Assembly: GCF_954871325.1 (NCBI RefSeq)
Contig: NC_088779.1
Span: forward strand, 14,820,846 to 14,884,845
Direction: 5' to 3'
From: Gordionus sp. m RMFG-2023
Taxonomy: Eukaryota > Nematomorpha > Gordioida > Chordodea > Parachordodidae
DNA length: 64,000 bases
Shown: positions 13,534 to 56,393 of the stretch, piece after piece
Position numbering within the stretch: position 1 is the stretch's first letter
Layout: each line of letters begins with the position of its first letter
The notes under the pieces: generated by a model
Told to the model about the DNA's origin: nothing
The model's database searches: none
What the model saw: only the letters and a program-made list of their open reading frames with translations
Translations under genes and position numbers: made by a program

Positions 13534-14546
13534 TCATTCTACGGTACAATCCTTTGCATAATGACCAATACCTCTACATTTATAACAAGTTATATCATCT
13601 TTATCAATTCTTTTAAATGTATTTCTCTGTTCATTTCCTACATATTTCACCGCTGGAAACGCCTTGGAACTATCTGGTTCATTTTTATAACCACTATCTT
13701 TATTATGCCCTAAATTTCCACCGTTTTCACACGGTTTTTGATCTTCATTTATTAATTTGTACGCCGGAACGTAACATTCCTCCGCATTATGCCCCTTATT
13801 TCCACATCTTTTACACATTTTCGGTAATCTTTTCTGATTTATTTTTGCATTACAATCTCTGCTTAAATGCCCAACTTTTCCACAATTATAACATTTTTTT
13901 TGACTTTATAATTTTGTTCTATTCTTTTATTTACAATTTTCTCCTCCAACTCCTTTATTTTTATTTTCATTTCTGTCATTTCTATTTTCTGTATTTCCTA
14001 TTCTTTTTTCTTTAATTCAATCTTTTCCTTTTCTTCTCTTTCCTTTATGGCTATTTCTTCTATTTTCTTCCTTTCCGCTTCCCATTCTATTTTCAATTTC
14101 TCAATTTTATTTTCTTCTATTCTTTCAATTTCCCTTTCATATTCTTTTTTCTTATTTTCAAATTTCTTTTTTTTCTTGTTCTATTCTTTTAATTTCTGTC
14201 ATTTCCATTTTCAACTTTTCAAATTCTATATCTTTTTTTTCTTGTTCTATTCTTTTAATTTCTTCATTTTCTTTTTTTTTATTTTCAATTTCTCTTTTTT
14301 TTGTTCTATTTTTTCAATTTCATCATTTTCTTTTTTTTTATTTTCAATTTCCATTTCTTTATTTTCCTGTTCAATTAGTTTTAAATACCTTATTCTATTC
14401 GCTTCTTTATTTCTATTTCTTTTATACCATAAATATCCCCCCATCCATAACACTATTATTACCATTAAACTTACATACATCTCTCCTTGTCTCAATTCTT
14501 TGAATTCAAAATAATTTTTCGTGGTAATAATTTTTTTATTCCACAT
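13534..14546 (-). other. Gag-like region: membrane-like segment, coiled coil, three zinc knuckles
   Basis: In element order it begins near 14546 with a short N-terminal part, a hydrophobic stretch (YVSLMVIIVLWMGGYLWY) and a very long Lys/Glu-rich segment with coiled-coil character. Three CCHC knuckles follow near 13900, 13800 and 13570 (CYNCGKVGHLSRDC, CKRCGNKGHNAEEC, CYKCRGIGHYAKDC). I recognise no capsid core. The hydrophobic segment near the N terminus is unusual for a gag protein. Confidence 0.7.
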
Positions 14547-14835
14547 TTTATCAAAAAAAATATTTTTTTTTTTAAATATTTTTTTTTTCTTTCAATTTTT
14601 TATATTAAAGTAGACTTATCAGTACTTTTACTAAAAAATTTTTAGCTATTCTAAAAGAAAAAATAAAGCTATAATTATCAATATAAATAAAAAACAATTC
14701 ATTTAAATATATCTAAATAAATATTTTTACCTTTTTTTTTCGAATCTTTTTTTTTAATACTTTTTGGCCGTTAATCTATACAATGTTATACAATGGTGTT
14801 CCGCCAGGTATCTTTAATTATGAACGGCACCAAAC

Positions 14836-15146
14836 TGTAGCGATTTGATTTCTAGATACTATAATTTTATTTCTTTAAATCAAACTGTGGCGATTAAAAT
14901 ATTTTTTTATTTCTTTATTAATCAATTCCAAAAACATATATTGTATCTCGAATATATAAAATTACATATATTTTTATCGCGAACTACCAAAAAAAAATAT
15001 CAAAAAAAAATCAATGACCTCATTTTTTCTTTCTTTCCACATATAAACATACCAATAAAATCAATATATTTCTTTAAAAAAATACAAATCAATATATTTA
15101 TTTAAAAAAATACAAAAATCATTATATTTATTTATTTACTACAACA
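14836..15146 (-). repeat. LTR (5' LTR of the minus-strand gypsy element)
   Basis: 311 bp, matching the LTR at 7750-8033 almost base for base. The extra length comes from an internal duplication of about 27 bp near 15085-15115. It is followed directly by the aatac target copy. Confidence 0.92.
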
Positions 15147-15565
15147 AATACTTTCAACACTTTTCTACGGAATAGAAACATGGTCTACTGCCATTTTTAT
15201 ATATAAAAATGCAATCCTTTATCAATAAATGCCTAAGATATATAACCAAAACATTTTATCCATTTAACACTTCAAATAGAACTCTCTGGGCTAGATGTAA
15301 CAATCTTCCGGTGTATAAACAAATTGAATATAGAAAAATTGAATTTATGGGTCATATCCTCAGACAAGCCCCTAATAATCTTATCTATAAAGCACTTGAC
15401 AAAGTCTTCCCGGAAGAATCTTCCATGAAACCATACCTATTTTAATAGCTGGTCTGGAAAATTTCCAAATCCTTAATAGATATGGATCTCTCCTGGGAAT
15501 TTATAAAATGGGCTGCTACAAATAGACGTTTATTTAAGAAAATTATGAAACTAATCTATGACCAT
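15147..15565 (+). pseudogene. LINE reverse transcriptase tail, resumed after the LTR element
   Basis: After the gypsy element and its duplicated aatac, the LINE continues with STLFYGIETWSTA, then FMGHILRQAPNNLIYKAL and WEFIKWAATNRRLFKKIM. This is the usual C-terminal part of a LINE polymerase, equivalent to the tail at 1-492 but divergent from it. Stops and frame changes show that it is dead. The frame runs up to 15565, where a P-like transposon is inserted, and resumes at 17576. Confidence 0.8.
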
Positions 15566-16263
15566 CAATGACATATAATATACCTAGACTGACGATTCAT
15601 TCGTTAAAAGTGTACCTCAATGCAAATCAGCTGGGGTCGCCATATTGGTTACCTATACCATTAAAATTTTAAACGAAACTTTATTGAAGAATTGCCTTAT
15701 CATCTAGATAATAAGGAAGCAAGTTACCATTACCTATATAATAATTTTCTAGAATCTTTATTAAAATTTATCAACATTTTTAAAAAGAATAATGTTAATA
15801 CAGTTGTTTGTTTCACATTTTCATCACCACAATATCCAATTTATCCTATGTTATATCCGACTAAACCTCCTTTAATTCCACATCAATAAGCATTAATGGT
15901 ACCTTCAAATATCCTATCTCACAATGATTTCAAGGCTATTTTCCAAGGAAATATATTTAAAGAACCATATTCAAATAATTTAAAATATTATGAGATTTAG
16001 ATAGTTATAATAATTTTCATTAAAATATATATTTTTATCATGCTACTAGTAAATCTTATGTATTTTGATTATATAGTATTTAATAAAGATCCCTTACTTA
16101 TCTTATTTGTTTTTCTTAAGAGATAATATAATTTTTTTAAATTTCTATTCAATTCTTAAAATATCTAATAAGCTAGATATATACAAAGCATTGCTTGAAT
16201 TTATGTTTATTTGAGACTTTGCTAACCCTTTAATATTTCGAACCTTATAAGGTGATTATTTAC

Positions 16264-16284
16264 CAATGACATAATATGTCATTG
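16264..16284. mobile_element. 21-bp P-like micro-relic nested in the P element
   Basis: A perfect 21-bp palindrome starts CAATGACAT and ends ATGTCATTG, so it looks like the two P-element tips fused together. It is flanked on both sides by the same 8 bases, ttatttac (16256-16263 and 16285-16292). The tips match those of the surrounding element, and the flanking repeat has the P-family length. I infer an extreme internal-deletion derivative. Confidence 0.65.
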
Positions 16285-16794
16285 TTATTTACATTATATT
16301 ATCCAGCTTATTTTATCATTCAAAAAAATTATCACTTTTATATTTTTTCAAACACAAAAATTATAGATTAATAAAAATAAAACATTATATGACTTCATTT
16401 ATTAAAAAAAAGGACTTTAACACTTCAGATCAATTTAGTTTAATCTTACCTCCTTATTTTTTGAAGAATTTCATAAATTAGGGACCTATTAATTAAATGA
16501 TTAAAAACAATAATTTTCCTTTCAATATACTATAGAATCTTTAATGAAAATAAATGTTGATAAAAACAGGGAAAAATATTTCTATTTTATATCTATAAAG
16601 CTAAATAATAATTAAATTTTTTTTATTTAACTTTTTTTTTGTATAAAAAATAGTTTATTATAAATTAAAAAATAGAAATAAATACATAAATTACAAAAAT
16701 CATTAAAATAAAGTATCCACATTTAAATATATACATTTACGATATAAATTTAATAACATTTTAAAAATCAAATATAATTAAAAATGATCATGAG

Positions 16795-17193
16795 CTATTC
16801 TCCAGCAAATAAAATTGCTTTTGTCAGCTTCTGCCGAATGTTGGTATTTGATTTTTTGTTTTGTATATCTGCAAAATGATATAATCTAATGTTTATATAG
16901 CATTCCACTATTAATGTTATTAATATTTGGTAGTGGCTGAATGCTGCTTCCTGATCCATGAGATCTACCAGGTCATCAAAAATGTTATTTTCCATTACTT
17001 TAGATATAACAAATGATATTATGCGTTTAATATAAATGATTTTTAAGATTAAAGGAATGCCTGTAAAAAAATTTTCTAATACATCCTCTCCTTCACCATA
17101 TATCAAATTTTTAGTTTTTAATTGTTTTATAATGGATTTTAAATCAATAATTTTCTGATTTTTTCTAGTTTCCCTTTTATATGAGGCCCTCAT
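16795..17193 (-). pseudogene. C-terminal remnant of a P/THAP9-type transposase
   Basis: The 132-residue frame reads LIYGEGEDVLENFFTGIPL near residues 40-57, then a helical segment, and ends NIRQKLTKAILFAGE. The pattern (LI..GE..LL..FSGIPL and a final IR.KLTK.ILF plus stop) is what I recall from the C-terminal end of P-element and THAP9 transposases. The THAP zinc finger and catalytic part are not seen, so the protein cannot be active. Its stop lies about 770 bp inside the left end of the transposon. Confidence 0.7.
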
Positions 17194-17575
17194 TTTTTTT
17201 CTAATTTTTGAATATATATATCTTGGTATTTAACCTTCCTAGATAAAACTGTTAAATTGGCTATGTATATATGATCATTGTGATAATTGGAAAATATAGG
17301 ATCAATTATTATTAATAGATTTTGAATTGCATGATATTGCACAATAATAGCTCATAGTCTAGTTCCATAAAAATAAAAAAGATATTTATCATTCATAAAT
17401 TATTAAAATACTTTTTAAGAAAATATTAATGTTAAATTAAATATCTTTAATAAAATAATTATGGTATAGATTACCAAAATGGCGGGCCCAGCTGATTTGC
17501 TTTTAACGACGCTTAAAAATGCATTTTAATGAATGAATCGTCAGTCTAGGTATATTATATGCCATTGATGACCAT

Positions 17576-17640
17576 CTAACAAATGTGTTGATAGTAAAGG
17601 TAATAATTTAAATTATACTTAAAATATCATACATTTCTTT
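17576..17640 (+). pseudogene. 3' end of the LINE, resumed after the P element
   Basis: If one copy of atgaccat is removed, the LINE frame runs straight across the P insertion as KLIYDHLTNVLIVKVII, followed by a stop near 17605. An AT-rich tail follows. This frame continuity is good evidence that the P element landed in the LINE. Confidence 0.7.
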
Positions 17641-18132
17641 AATTATATATCTAAATATAAATTATTACTTATTCACTAAATCTAATTATTATCATTAAAA
17701 CATTTTTTTTAAAAAAAACATCATATAAATTTAAAATTTTCAAATAAAAATAATAATAATTTTTTGGAAGAAGGAACTTTTTTCTATTCTTTTCCTTTCT
17801 ATACTCATTACTAACATATACAAATAGCTGAGAGTCCCACACTTTTTACTTTATTTCTGGGTTACAAGGTTTGTTGGTATCCTTAAGTAAAAAAATCGGC
17901 ATAATTATATGAAGGATGGGCCTTCATATAATTCACGTACGCTCACATTTGGGCAGGTCTATGACCGACGTGTTATTAAAAATTAAAGAAAATAAATTAT
18001 TTAAATTAATTTTATTTATATATTTGTGAAAAAGAAATATAATTTTCTAAGAGCTAAAATTTTAAGTTATGATTTTTTGGGTAGTAAATTTCAAAATGGA
18101 CAACTACAATGTCAAAATAAGAAAAGATTGAT
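17641..18132. other. AT-rich stretch with a strong hairpin
   Basis: No gene is seen. At about 17905-17935 a 13-bp arm, aattatatgaagg, is followed by atggg and the exact reverse complement of the arm. No matching target repeat flanks it. Its role is unknown. Confidence 0.5.
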
Positions 18133-18136
18133 TTAA

Positions 18137-19269
18137 CCCTTCACTATACAGGTGGAAAAAACTCCAATAGTTTTACCCCAAATTTTAAATAGCTATATCT
18201 CAGATAATAATAAAATTTAAGTCCTAAAATTTTACACAATTATTGTAAAATTATTAGAGATAATAAATACAAAATTTCTATATTTAGATTTATTTCTAAA
18301 TAAAGTTAAGATATTTTTATTAAAGTTGCTCAGAAAAAAATCCTTAGTGAAGGGTAGAAAGCATAATAACATGCTTATACTTTTTTGGTATGTGTAAGAT
18401 ACTAATGTATTATCTTGAAAGGCAAATAAGCTTGAATAAATATCTTTCTTTTTAAAATTAAATGATGTTAGAATCTGCTTTTTATTATTTCTTAAGGTTC
18501 CTACTATAGTTAATGAATGGAAATTTAACAATAACAAATGTTTAGCTGGTTCATAGCTGGTAAACTAGTTATCTGTGATGACATATATATTAGTCTTAGA
18601 AATTGGTTGAATTAGTATTTCAAGCACATCAAAAGGTTTATTGCTCAATTTATAATTGCCAGCATATAATTCTATTTTTAAAGAGTAAAAAATTCTTGAA
18701 TCCACTAGGGCATAAATTATTTTGAAGGCTTATTTGGCATGTATTGCTTGAAGGGATTTTCCCTCTAAGCTGGAAGCATTTCAGCAATTGCAACATGTCC
18801 AACACTATAAGGTTATTACAGTTTTCATTTAAATTATCAAACATATCTCTGTGATTCCTCAATCTCTGAATTGTGATTGCTATCTAATAAAAAATCATCA
18901 TCACTTGATTCAAAATCTATTACCTATATAATTGTTATAGAATTACTTTCATTAGAATAATTTAAATTATAAATCATATGTTCAATTTTATAGAAATAAA
19001 TAAAAAAAATTCAATTTTATATATTAAACTGCCATATATAATCATAATTAGTAACAAAAAAATTATGTAATTACACAGGTGGAGAATATTTTATCACAAG
19101 TTCGACAAATTACATATATCTCAAAAACTGTCAAATCAATAATTATGAAATTTGGAAGTTGTATTCCTTGTTACAAATATTAAACTACTGTGAAAACCAG
19201 GTCAGAATATCTACTAGGTTTTGTATTACAAAGACTATGTTGTATTTACCCCACCTGTGTAGTGAAGGG
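18137..19269 (-). mobile_element. piggyBac element, decayed, with TTAA target sites
   Basis: The ends read ccctt cactatacaggtgg (left) and, reverse complemented on the right, ccctt cactacacaggtgg. They abut TTAA at 18133-18136 and 19270-19273, the classic piggyBac target. At 1.13 kb it is internally deleted. Minus-strand frames at 18650-18862 and 18232-18537 preserve the middle of a transposase: LRGKIPSS... matching the (RGR)IPFR..IP block, VITDN.FTSYEPAKHL matching D-N-x-F-T-S, and SLTIVGTLRNNKKQI matching the GTLRKNK block. Stops separate the frames, so it is dead. It is a different family from the larger piggyBac at 45.9 kb. Confidence 0.88.
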
Positions 19270-19339
19270 TTAAAAAAATTACTTTTGTTCTGAAGGTTTA
19301 ATTGATTTATGTTTCTTAAGTTGTTTTAAATATTTTTTT

Positions 19340-19800
19340 CTTACAGCTGCTAATGTATCATTGATCTGGAATTTCAGGAAGGATGGTAAACTTAGAATAT
19401 AATTTTAAATATATTCAAAGATCAATTTGAAAATCTTGATGGAGAAGGAGGTGGTGATGGACAAAGCCAATCCTCAACTAGTTCTAGATCTACATCTATC
19501 CAATCAATATCTGATCAAGCTGAACCCGTTAATGCAAGGCGGAAAAATTCCTTAATAGGGAATCATTATCTTTATGATTCTAAGGCAGAAACTACCAAAT
19601 GTAATGCAAGGTAGAAATAATGTGTAAGAAAAAAACCACCTCTGCACTAATTAATCATAATAAAAGATTTCATCAAAAGATTCAAAATAATAATACAATA
19701 GAAAACTATTTAAATGATTTAACCAAAACAAATATTGATGACATTAAACATTATTTATTAAAATACCACCCCCTACACTGTTGTTTCTCAAAAGACAGAT
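19340..19800 (+). pseudogene. BED zinc-finger N terminus of a hAT transposase (fragment)
   Basis: A Ser-rich leader (GQSQSSTSSRSTSIQS) precedes RRKNSLIGNHYLYDS, then TKCNAR and TTSALINHNKRFHQK. This is a degenerate BED finger, with the spacing of C..C...H....H and the TS.LI.H..R.H ending. A stop falls within the finger at about 19615. The leader follows a splice-acceptor-like tttcttacag near 19347. The catalytic part of the transposase is absent; a different element fragment follows. It resembles, but is not a copy of, the BED hAT at 40.7 kb. Confidence 0.65.
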
Positions 19801-19857
19801 AACCTAGACACCATGCTATTAATTCAATCATCAACAGAATCTTGAACCTCAAATATT

Positions 19858-20240
19858 TCTTCTACGAAACCATCCGGCCTCAGCTCCGACAGTTAAACCA
19901 GACCGGATGGTATAACGCTTGTCCCTTGGAACCAAGGTTTACCGCTCGCCTGGGATTATATGTGTAAGGATCGTTTTGCCAAATCTTTTTCTGTCAACTC
20001 CATCACGAAAGCCGGAAACACAGAAACAAACAAATATAGCCGCCTTAATAATGTTTTGTTTGTTCCGGTTGTCTCAGACACCTGTGAATCATTTGAACCC
20101 CAAGCCCTAAAATTATTCAAAACAATAGGGCATAGGTTACGTTTAATCACAGGTGATCCAAAAGAAGGCTCGACAAAGAATATCAGCTGAAATCTGTCGT
20201 TCCAACTGCATATCCAAACATGGGTCTAAGCTCAGTCGAT
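19858..20240 (+). pseudogene. Conserved C-terminal segment of a retroelement-like ORF
   Basis: The frame from about 19920 reads LAWDYMCKDRFAKSF...NKYSRLNNVLFVPVVSDTCE, then LKLFKTIGHRLRLITGDPKE and ISAEICRSN. I recall this pattern (WD..V.DTFA.S, KY..L....FVPVA.ET, LG.R....TGD.R, QR.S.A.QR.NA) as a C-terminal segment of many repetitive metazoan ORFs next to reverse transcriptases. I do not know a formal family name. The block is clearly richer in G+C than its surroundings, which suggests a recent arrival. A 9-bp inverted repeat, accatccgg...ccggatggt, stands just before it at about 19870-19913. It is a fragment with no start. Confidence 0.5.
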
Positions 20241-20517
20241 CATACCTAATCAAAATTTTTTTAATTTCCCTTCTTTTAATTATATATTTTTATATAGATA
20301 TAGATATAATATGTTAATTATAATTTTAATATTTTCAAATATCTTTTTAACCTATTAAAACAATAAAATATTTTTATCTTTTAAAATTATTATTTAATTA
20401 TTTTTATAATTTTTCTATTGTATTTTTAAGAATTCTTGGGCTTTTTATAATTCCAGGCATCTTTATAATTTAGGATCTAAATAAACGAATTCCGATTATT
20501 ATAAAATATGAAACAAT

Positions 20518-20523
20518 TTTATT
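20518..20523 (-). terminator. Candidate polyadenylation signal of Rpt3
   Basis: AATAAA on the minus strand lies about 73 bases after the Rpt3 stop codon. It is the first such hexamer downstream in an AT-rich 3' flank, so chance occurrence is possible. Confidence 0.45.
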
Positions 20524-20595
20524 CAAATAATTGTTTAATTGTAGCATAAATTTTAAATTAAAATAGTATTTTAAAAATAATTTAATATTGATATA

Positions 20596-53481
<32,886 letters not shown>

Positions 53482-53536
53482 ATTATAAATGAATGTCTGA
53501 AATAAATTAACATTTAATTTTTTATATCAATTGTTG
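53482..53536 (-). promoter_or_regulatory. Rpt3 5' flank with a possible leader-intron acceptor
   Basis: Only 55 bp separate the start codon from the tip of fold-back element 3. On the minus strand, taatttatttcag is followed by acattcatttataat and the ATG, so the AG at 53497-53498 could be a 3' splice site in the 5' leader. If so, element 3 lies in a leader intron and the promoter lies beyond it, perhaps outside this window. Confidence 0.45.
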
Positions 53537-53559
53537 TAGTGTTGTTATAAAGTCGAGTT

Positions 53560-54043
53560 CAGAGTTGTACAAAAGATCTTCTTTGAAGATTTTTGAGCGA
53601 GATCTAGCTCAAAAATTTGAGCAAGATCTTTGAAGATCGTAAAATTTGAAGATCTTTTATTTATAAAAAAATTTGAGCAACGATCTTAAAATATCTAGAT
53701 CTTTGAAGATTGTAAAATTTGAAGATCTTATATTTTTTAAAAAATTTGTGTAACGATCTTCAAAGATCTTCATGATATTTATTTTTTTACCCCTTTATTA
53801 AAAGCCAGGTGTTTTTCAATTTTCATCAAGGCAGGAGGAGAGGTATAAAAAATAAAATTGAAAAACATCTGGGCTTTTAATAAAGGGATAAAAAAATAAA
53901 TATCATGAAGATCTTTGAAGATCGTTACACAAAATTTTTAAAAAATAAAAGATCTTCAAAATTTACGATCTTCAAAGATCTAGATCTTTTAAGATCGTTG
54001 CTCAAATTTTTTTATAAATAAAAGATCTTCATGTACAACTCTG
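53560..54043. mobile_element. 484-bp palindromic hAT-type MITE
   Basis: The tips CAGAGTTGTAC and GTACAACTCTG are flanked by a perfect 8-bp duplication, gtcgagtt (53552-53559 and 54044-54051). The whole element is close to one long palindrome of about 230-bp arms, full of gatctttgaagatc motifs, around a short centre near 53830. It would fold into a long hairpin. Confidence 0.9.
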
Positions 54044-54137
54044 GTCGAGTTCTTATGACTTGTAACTCTAGTCGTAGTCGTAATAAACGACCGACTCAAG
54101 CCGATTAAGGAGTCGCATGAGCAGACTAAATTCACTT

Positions 54138-54275
54138 ATTCGGCTCACTTAGTAGGATCACTTAGTCGGCTCACTTAGTAGGCTTAAGCTCACATAGTCG
54201 GCTTCAATGATATATAATATCATTGGTCGGCTTACTTAGTCAGCTCGCTTAGTCGGCTCATAGTCGACTCACTGG
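54138..54275. repeat. cggctcacttagt short-unit subterminal repeats
   Basis: Many near copies of cggctcacttagt appear in direct orientation. This region corresponds in place to the ggctaagcc blocks of element 1 and the cgaccc blocks of element 2. Confidence 0.7.
54205..54225. mobile_element. 21-bp P-like micro-relic
   Basis: The 21 bases begin CAATGATAT and end ATATCATTG; the outer bases are palindromic. They are flanked by the same 8 bases, gtcggctt, on both sides (54197-54204 and 54226-54233). The tips match the P element at 15566-17567. The surroundings contain other gtcggct copies, so chance repetition of the flank is a little more likely here than at 16264. Confidence 0.55.
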
Positions 54276-54473
54276 GTTGGATCAATTTTCATAGGTTTTT
54301 TTATTTATCAGTAAATTATAATTTTTGATATTTATTTTTTACATGTGTTATGTAAAACGACTCCATTAGAGTCGATTTTTATATACGGCTAACTCAAATG
54401 TCTGGTAAATTGCTAAATTTTGGATTATTAATTAATTGAACAAAAATTATAATAAGAATATTTTTTTCGAAAC

Positions 54474-54520
54474 CAATGACATATAATAATACCTAGACTA
54501 ACGAATCATATTTATTATTG
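54474..54520. mobile_element. 47-bp P-like micro-relic
   Basis: It begins CAATGACATATAAT, continues tacctagactaacgaatca like the P element tip, and ends TTATTATTG. The flanks ttcgaaac (54466-54473) and gtcgaaac (54521-54528) agree at seven of eight bases. This is an extreme internal-deletion derivative of the P family. Confidence 0.65.
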
Positions 54521-55399
54521 GTCGAAACTAAGAATAGTTCTGGATCCGAATTCGACTTTATGGATTTTAGATTTAATTTGGTGGAAATTTTGATAACATG
54601 AAATTAATAACCCGGCTCAGGAATTAACTCAAGCCGATTTTTGAGTTGAAATTTATTTATTTTTGATTAGTATTGTTAAACTGCTGAGCCAAGTTGGTTT
54701 AACCCTAAACTCAGCAAATTTTTTAGTCAAAAAATTGACTCATGTTCAAGCATTGAGACAGATGAATCGGAAGGCTCAGAATTTGGCTCAAACCGGCTCA
54801 GGACTAGCATGAGTTTAATTTAGAGCCGAATATTTTTTTATAAGTGAACATTTTAAGTATATTATTATGCAGAATTATTGTTCCACAAAGCATTAAATAT
54901 TATTTATTTATTTATAGTAAATTAATTTTATTAAAATTTAATATTAATATTTTATTATTATCAACAAAAAAACATATATGATTTAATAATTTTTTTTATT
55001 ATTATTATGAAATCGAAAAAAAAATTGATTTATTTGATGTATTTTTATTTTAAAAAATCATATGCTGTATTGTAATATTATTTATGTTACAATTTATTAG
55101 TGATTATCACGCCTAAAATTTTAAGCATAAAAATATCTTTTAAAGTTCAAAAGATATTTGAACATATTTGATTTGATAAGAATTTTAAATCTTCTTTGTA
55201 AATAAATCTTTTTTGAGAAATTCTTTTGTGACCTTTATTATAAATAAGCAATCTTTTAGGTTAAACCTCTTATAGTTTTTTTTAAATCATGTTGTAAAAT
55301 TATTTTTTTAAGTATATTAAAAGAGGTGGCTTTTCTAAATAATTTTTGTTATATTTTTATTAAACTTTTTTATGTTATTTTATAACATATTCTTATTGA

Positions 55400-55995
55400 T
55401 ATTATTTTAATGTGACAATTGTCATATTCGTTTTTTTTTACAGTTTTGAAATTTTTGACAGGTAAAATAATTATTAATATTATAAAGATGCCAAATTATA
55501 AATTCAATTAAGTTGTTCCCTGGAAAAATGACAATTATCATGATCGATATTATTAAACATAGATTTCTGACGGTAATGGGCAAAAATATATATTTTTAAC
55601 ATGTTGAATTAAAATTTTAATTAAGATGTACCATATAAAAATAAAATTTTCATAATCGATATTTTAAAAGTTTTTTTAAATATTTTTGACGCAAATGGGC
55701 AAAATAAGTACTGCTAACATTTTAAAACAAAAATTTAATAAAGATGTACTATAGATAAGTGACAATTGCCATAATCGTTATTTTTGAACTTTTTTGAAGC
55801 AACAGGGTAAAATAATAAATTATAAACATGTTAAATTAAAATTTCAGTGAAGATCTATTATAGAAAAGTGATAATTGTCATCATTGTTATTTGTCAACTT
55901 TTTTGAATATTTTTAAAGTAAATAGGTAAATTTATATATTGTAAACATGTTATATTAAAATTTCAGTGAAGATGTACTATAGAAAAATGATAATT
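55400..55995 (+). repeat. About five or six units of the ~115-bp repeat, element 3 left part
   Basis: Units with gtgacaattgtcat, ttgaa.tttttt and aagatgtacca are more divergent from each other than in element 1. The array is cut by the gypsy LTR at 55998. Confidence 0.85.
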
Positions 55996-55997
55996 GT

Positions 55998-56393
55998 TGT
56001 TAAACAGTGACACTCATGTATTTTATCTTAACTTTAAAAAATTGTTTTTTTTACATCCTTAAGCTATTTATGGCGTAACTTAAAATATTTCAAATGTAAT
56101 AAGAATTGTTTCTTTCTTTTTGTTAAAAACAACTTTTATATTTTAAAAAATCAATTTGCTTATAAACTAATATTAAATTTTATATTTTATAAATCAATTT
56201 ACTTAAAAAACGAATGTTCAATTTTATATTTTAACTTTAAAAAGATCAATTTATTATAAACTAAATTATCAATATATATAGGAAACTATTTTGAATTATG
56301 TGATCATTATATTTTTTAAATTTAAATATCAATAAATTGACTTAAAAATTATATTCTTGAAGTCTGCACCATTAGAAAACTTTAGAAATTTCA
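55998..56393 (+). repeat. LTR of the partial plus-strand copy
   Basis: 396 bp, tgttaaacag to agaaatttca, with TG/CA ends. It is the reverse complement of 57745-58148 apart from small differences. Confidence 0.88.

Larger units (their letters stand above)
7750..15146 (-). mobile_element. Ty3/gypsy LTR retrotransposon, nearly complete, young
   Basis: A 7.4-kb element on the minus strand is bounded by two LTRs and a 5-bp target duplication, aatac, at 7745-7749 and 15147-15151. In minus-strand order it holds a 5' LTR, a tRNA-binding-like site beginning TGGTGCCG, a gag-like region, protease, reverse transcriptase with RNase H, integrase, an extra 3' open region, and a 3' LTR. The LTRs differ by about one substitution plus a short internal duplication, which implies a recent insertion. 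It is structurally whole but looks broken at a handful of places in the coding part. It sits inside the LINE reverse transcriptase. Confidence 0.93.
15566..17567 (-). mobile_element. P-superfamily DNA transposon with terminal inverted repeats
   Basis: The element starts CAATGACATATAATATACC and ends with the reverse complement, GGTATATTATATGCCATTG. The inverted similarity continues inward for about 100 bp on each side, including cagctg..gccat. It is flanked by a perfect 8-bp target duplication, atgaccat, at 15558-15565 and 17568-17575. Eight-base duplications are typical of P elements, and the internal minus-strand frame at 16795-17193 ends like a P/THAP9 transposase. At 2.0 kb it lacks most of the transposase, so it is a non-autonomous, internally deleted copy. 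It sits in the LINE. Confidence 0.9.

Noticed and set aside
17905-17935. 31-bp hairpin as another micro-transposon
   Set aside because: The flanks atcggcat and cacgtacg are unrelated, and the arm does not resemble any element tip here.
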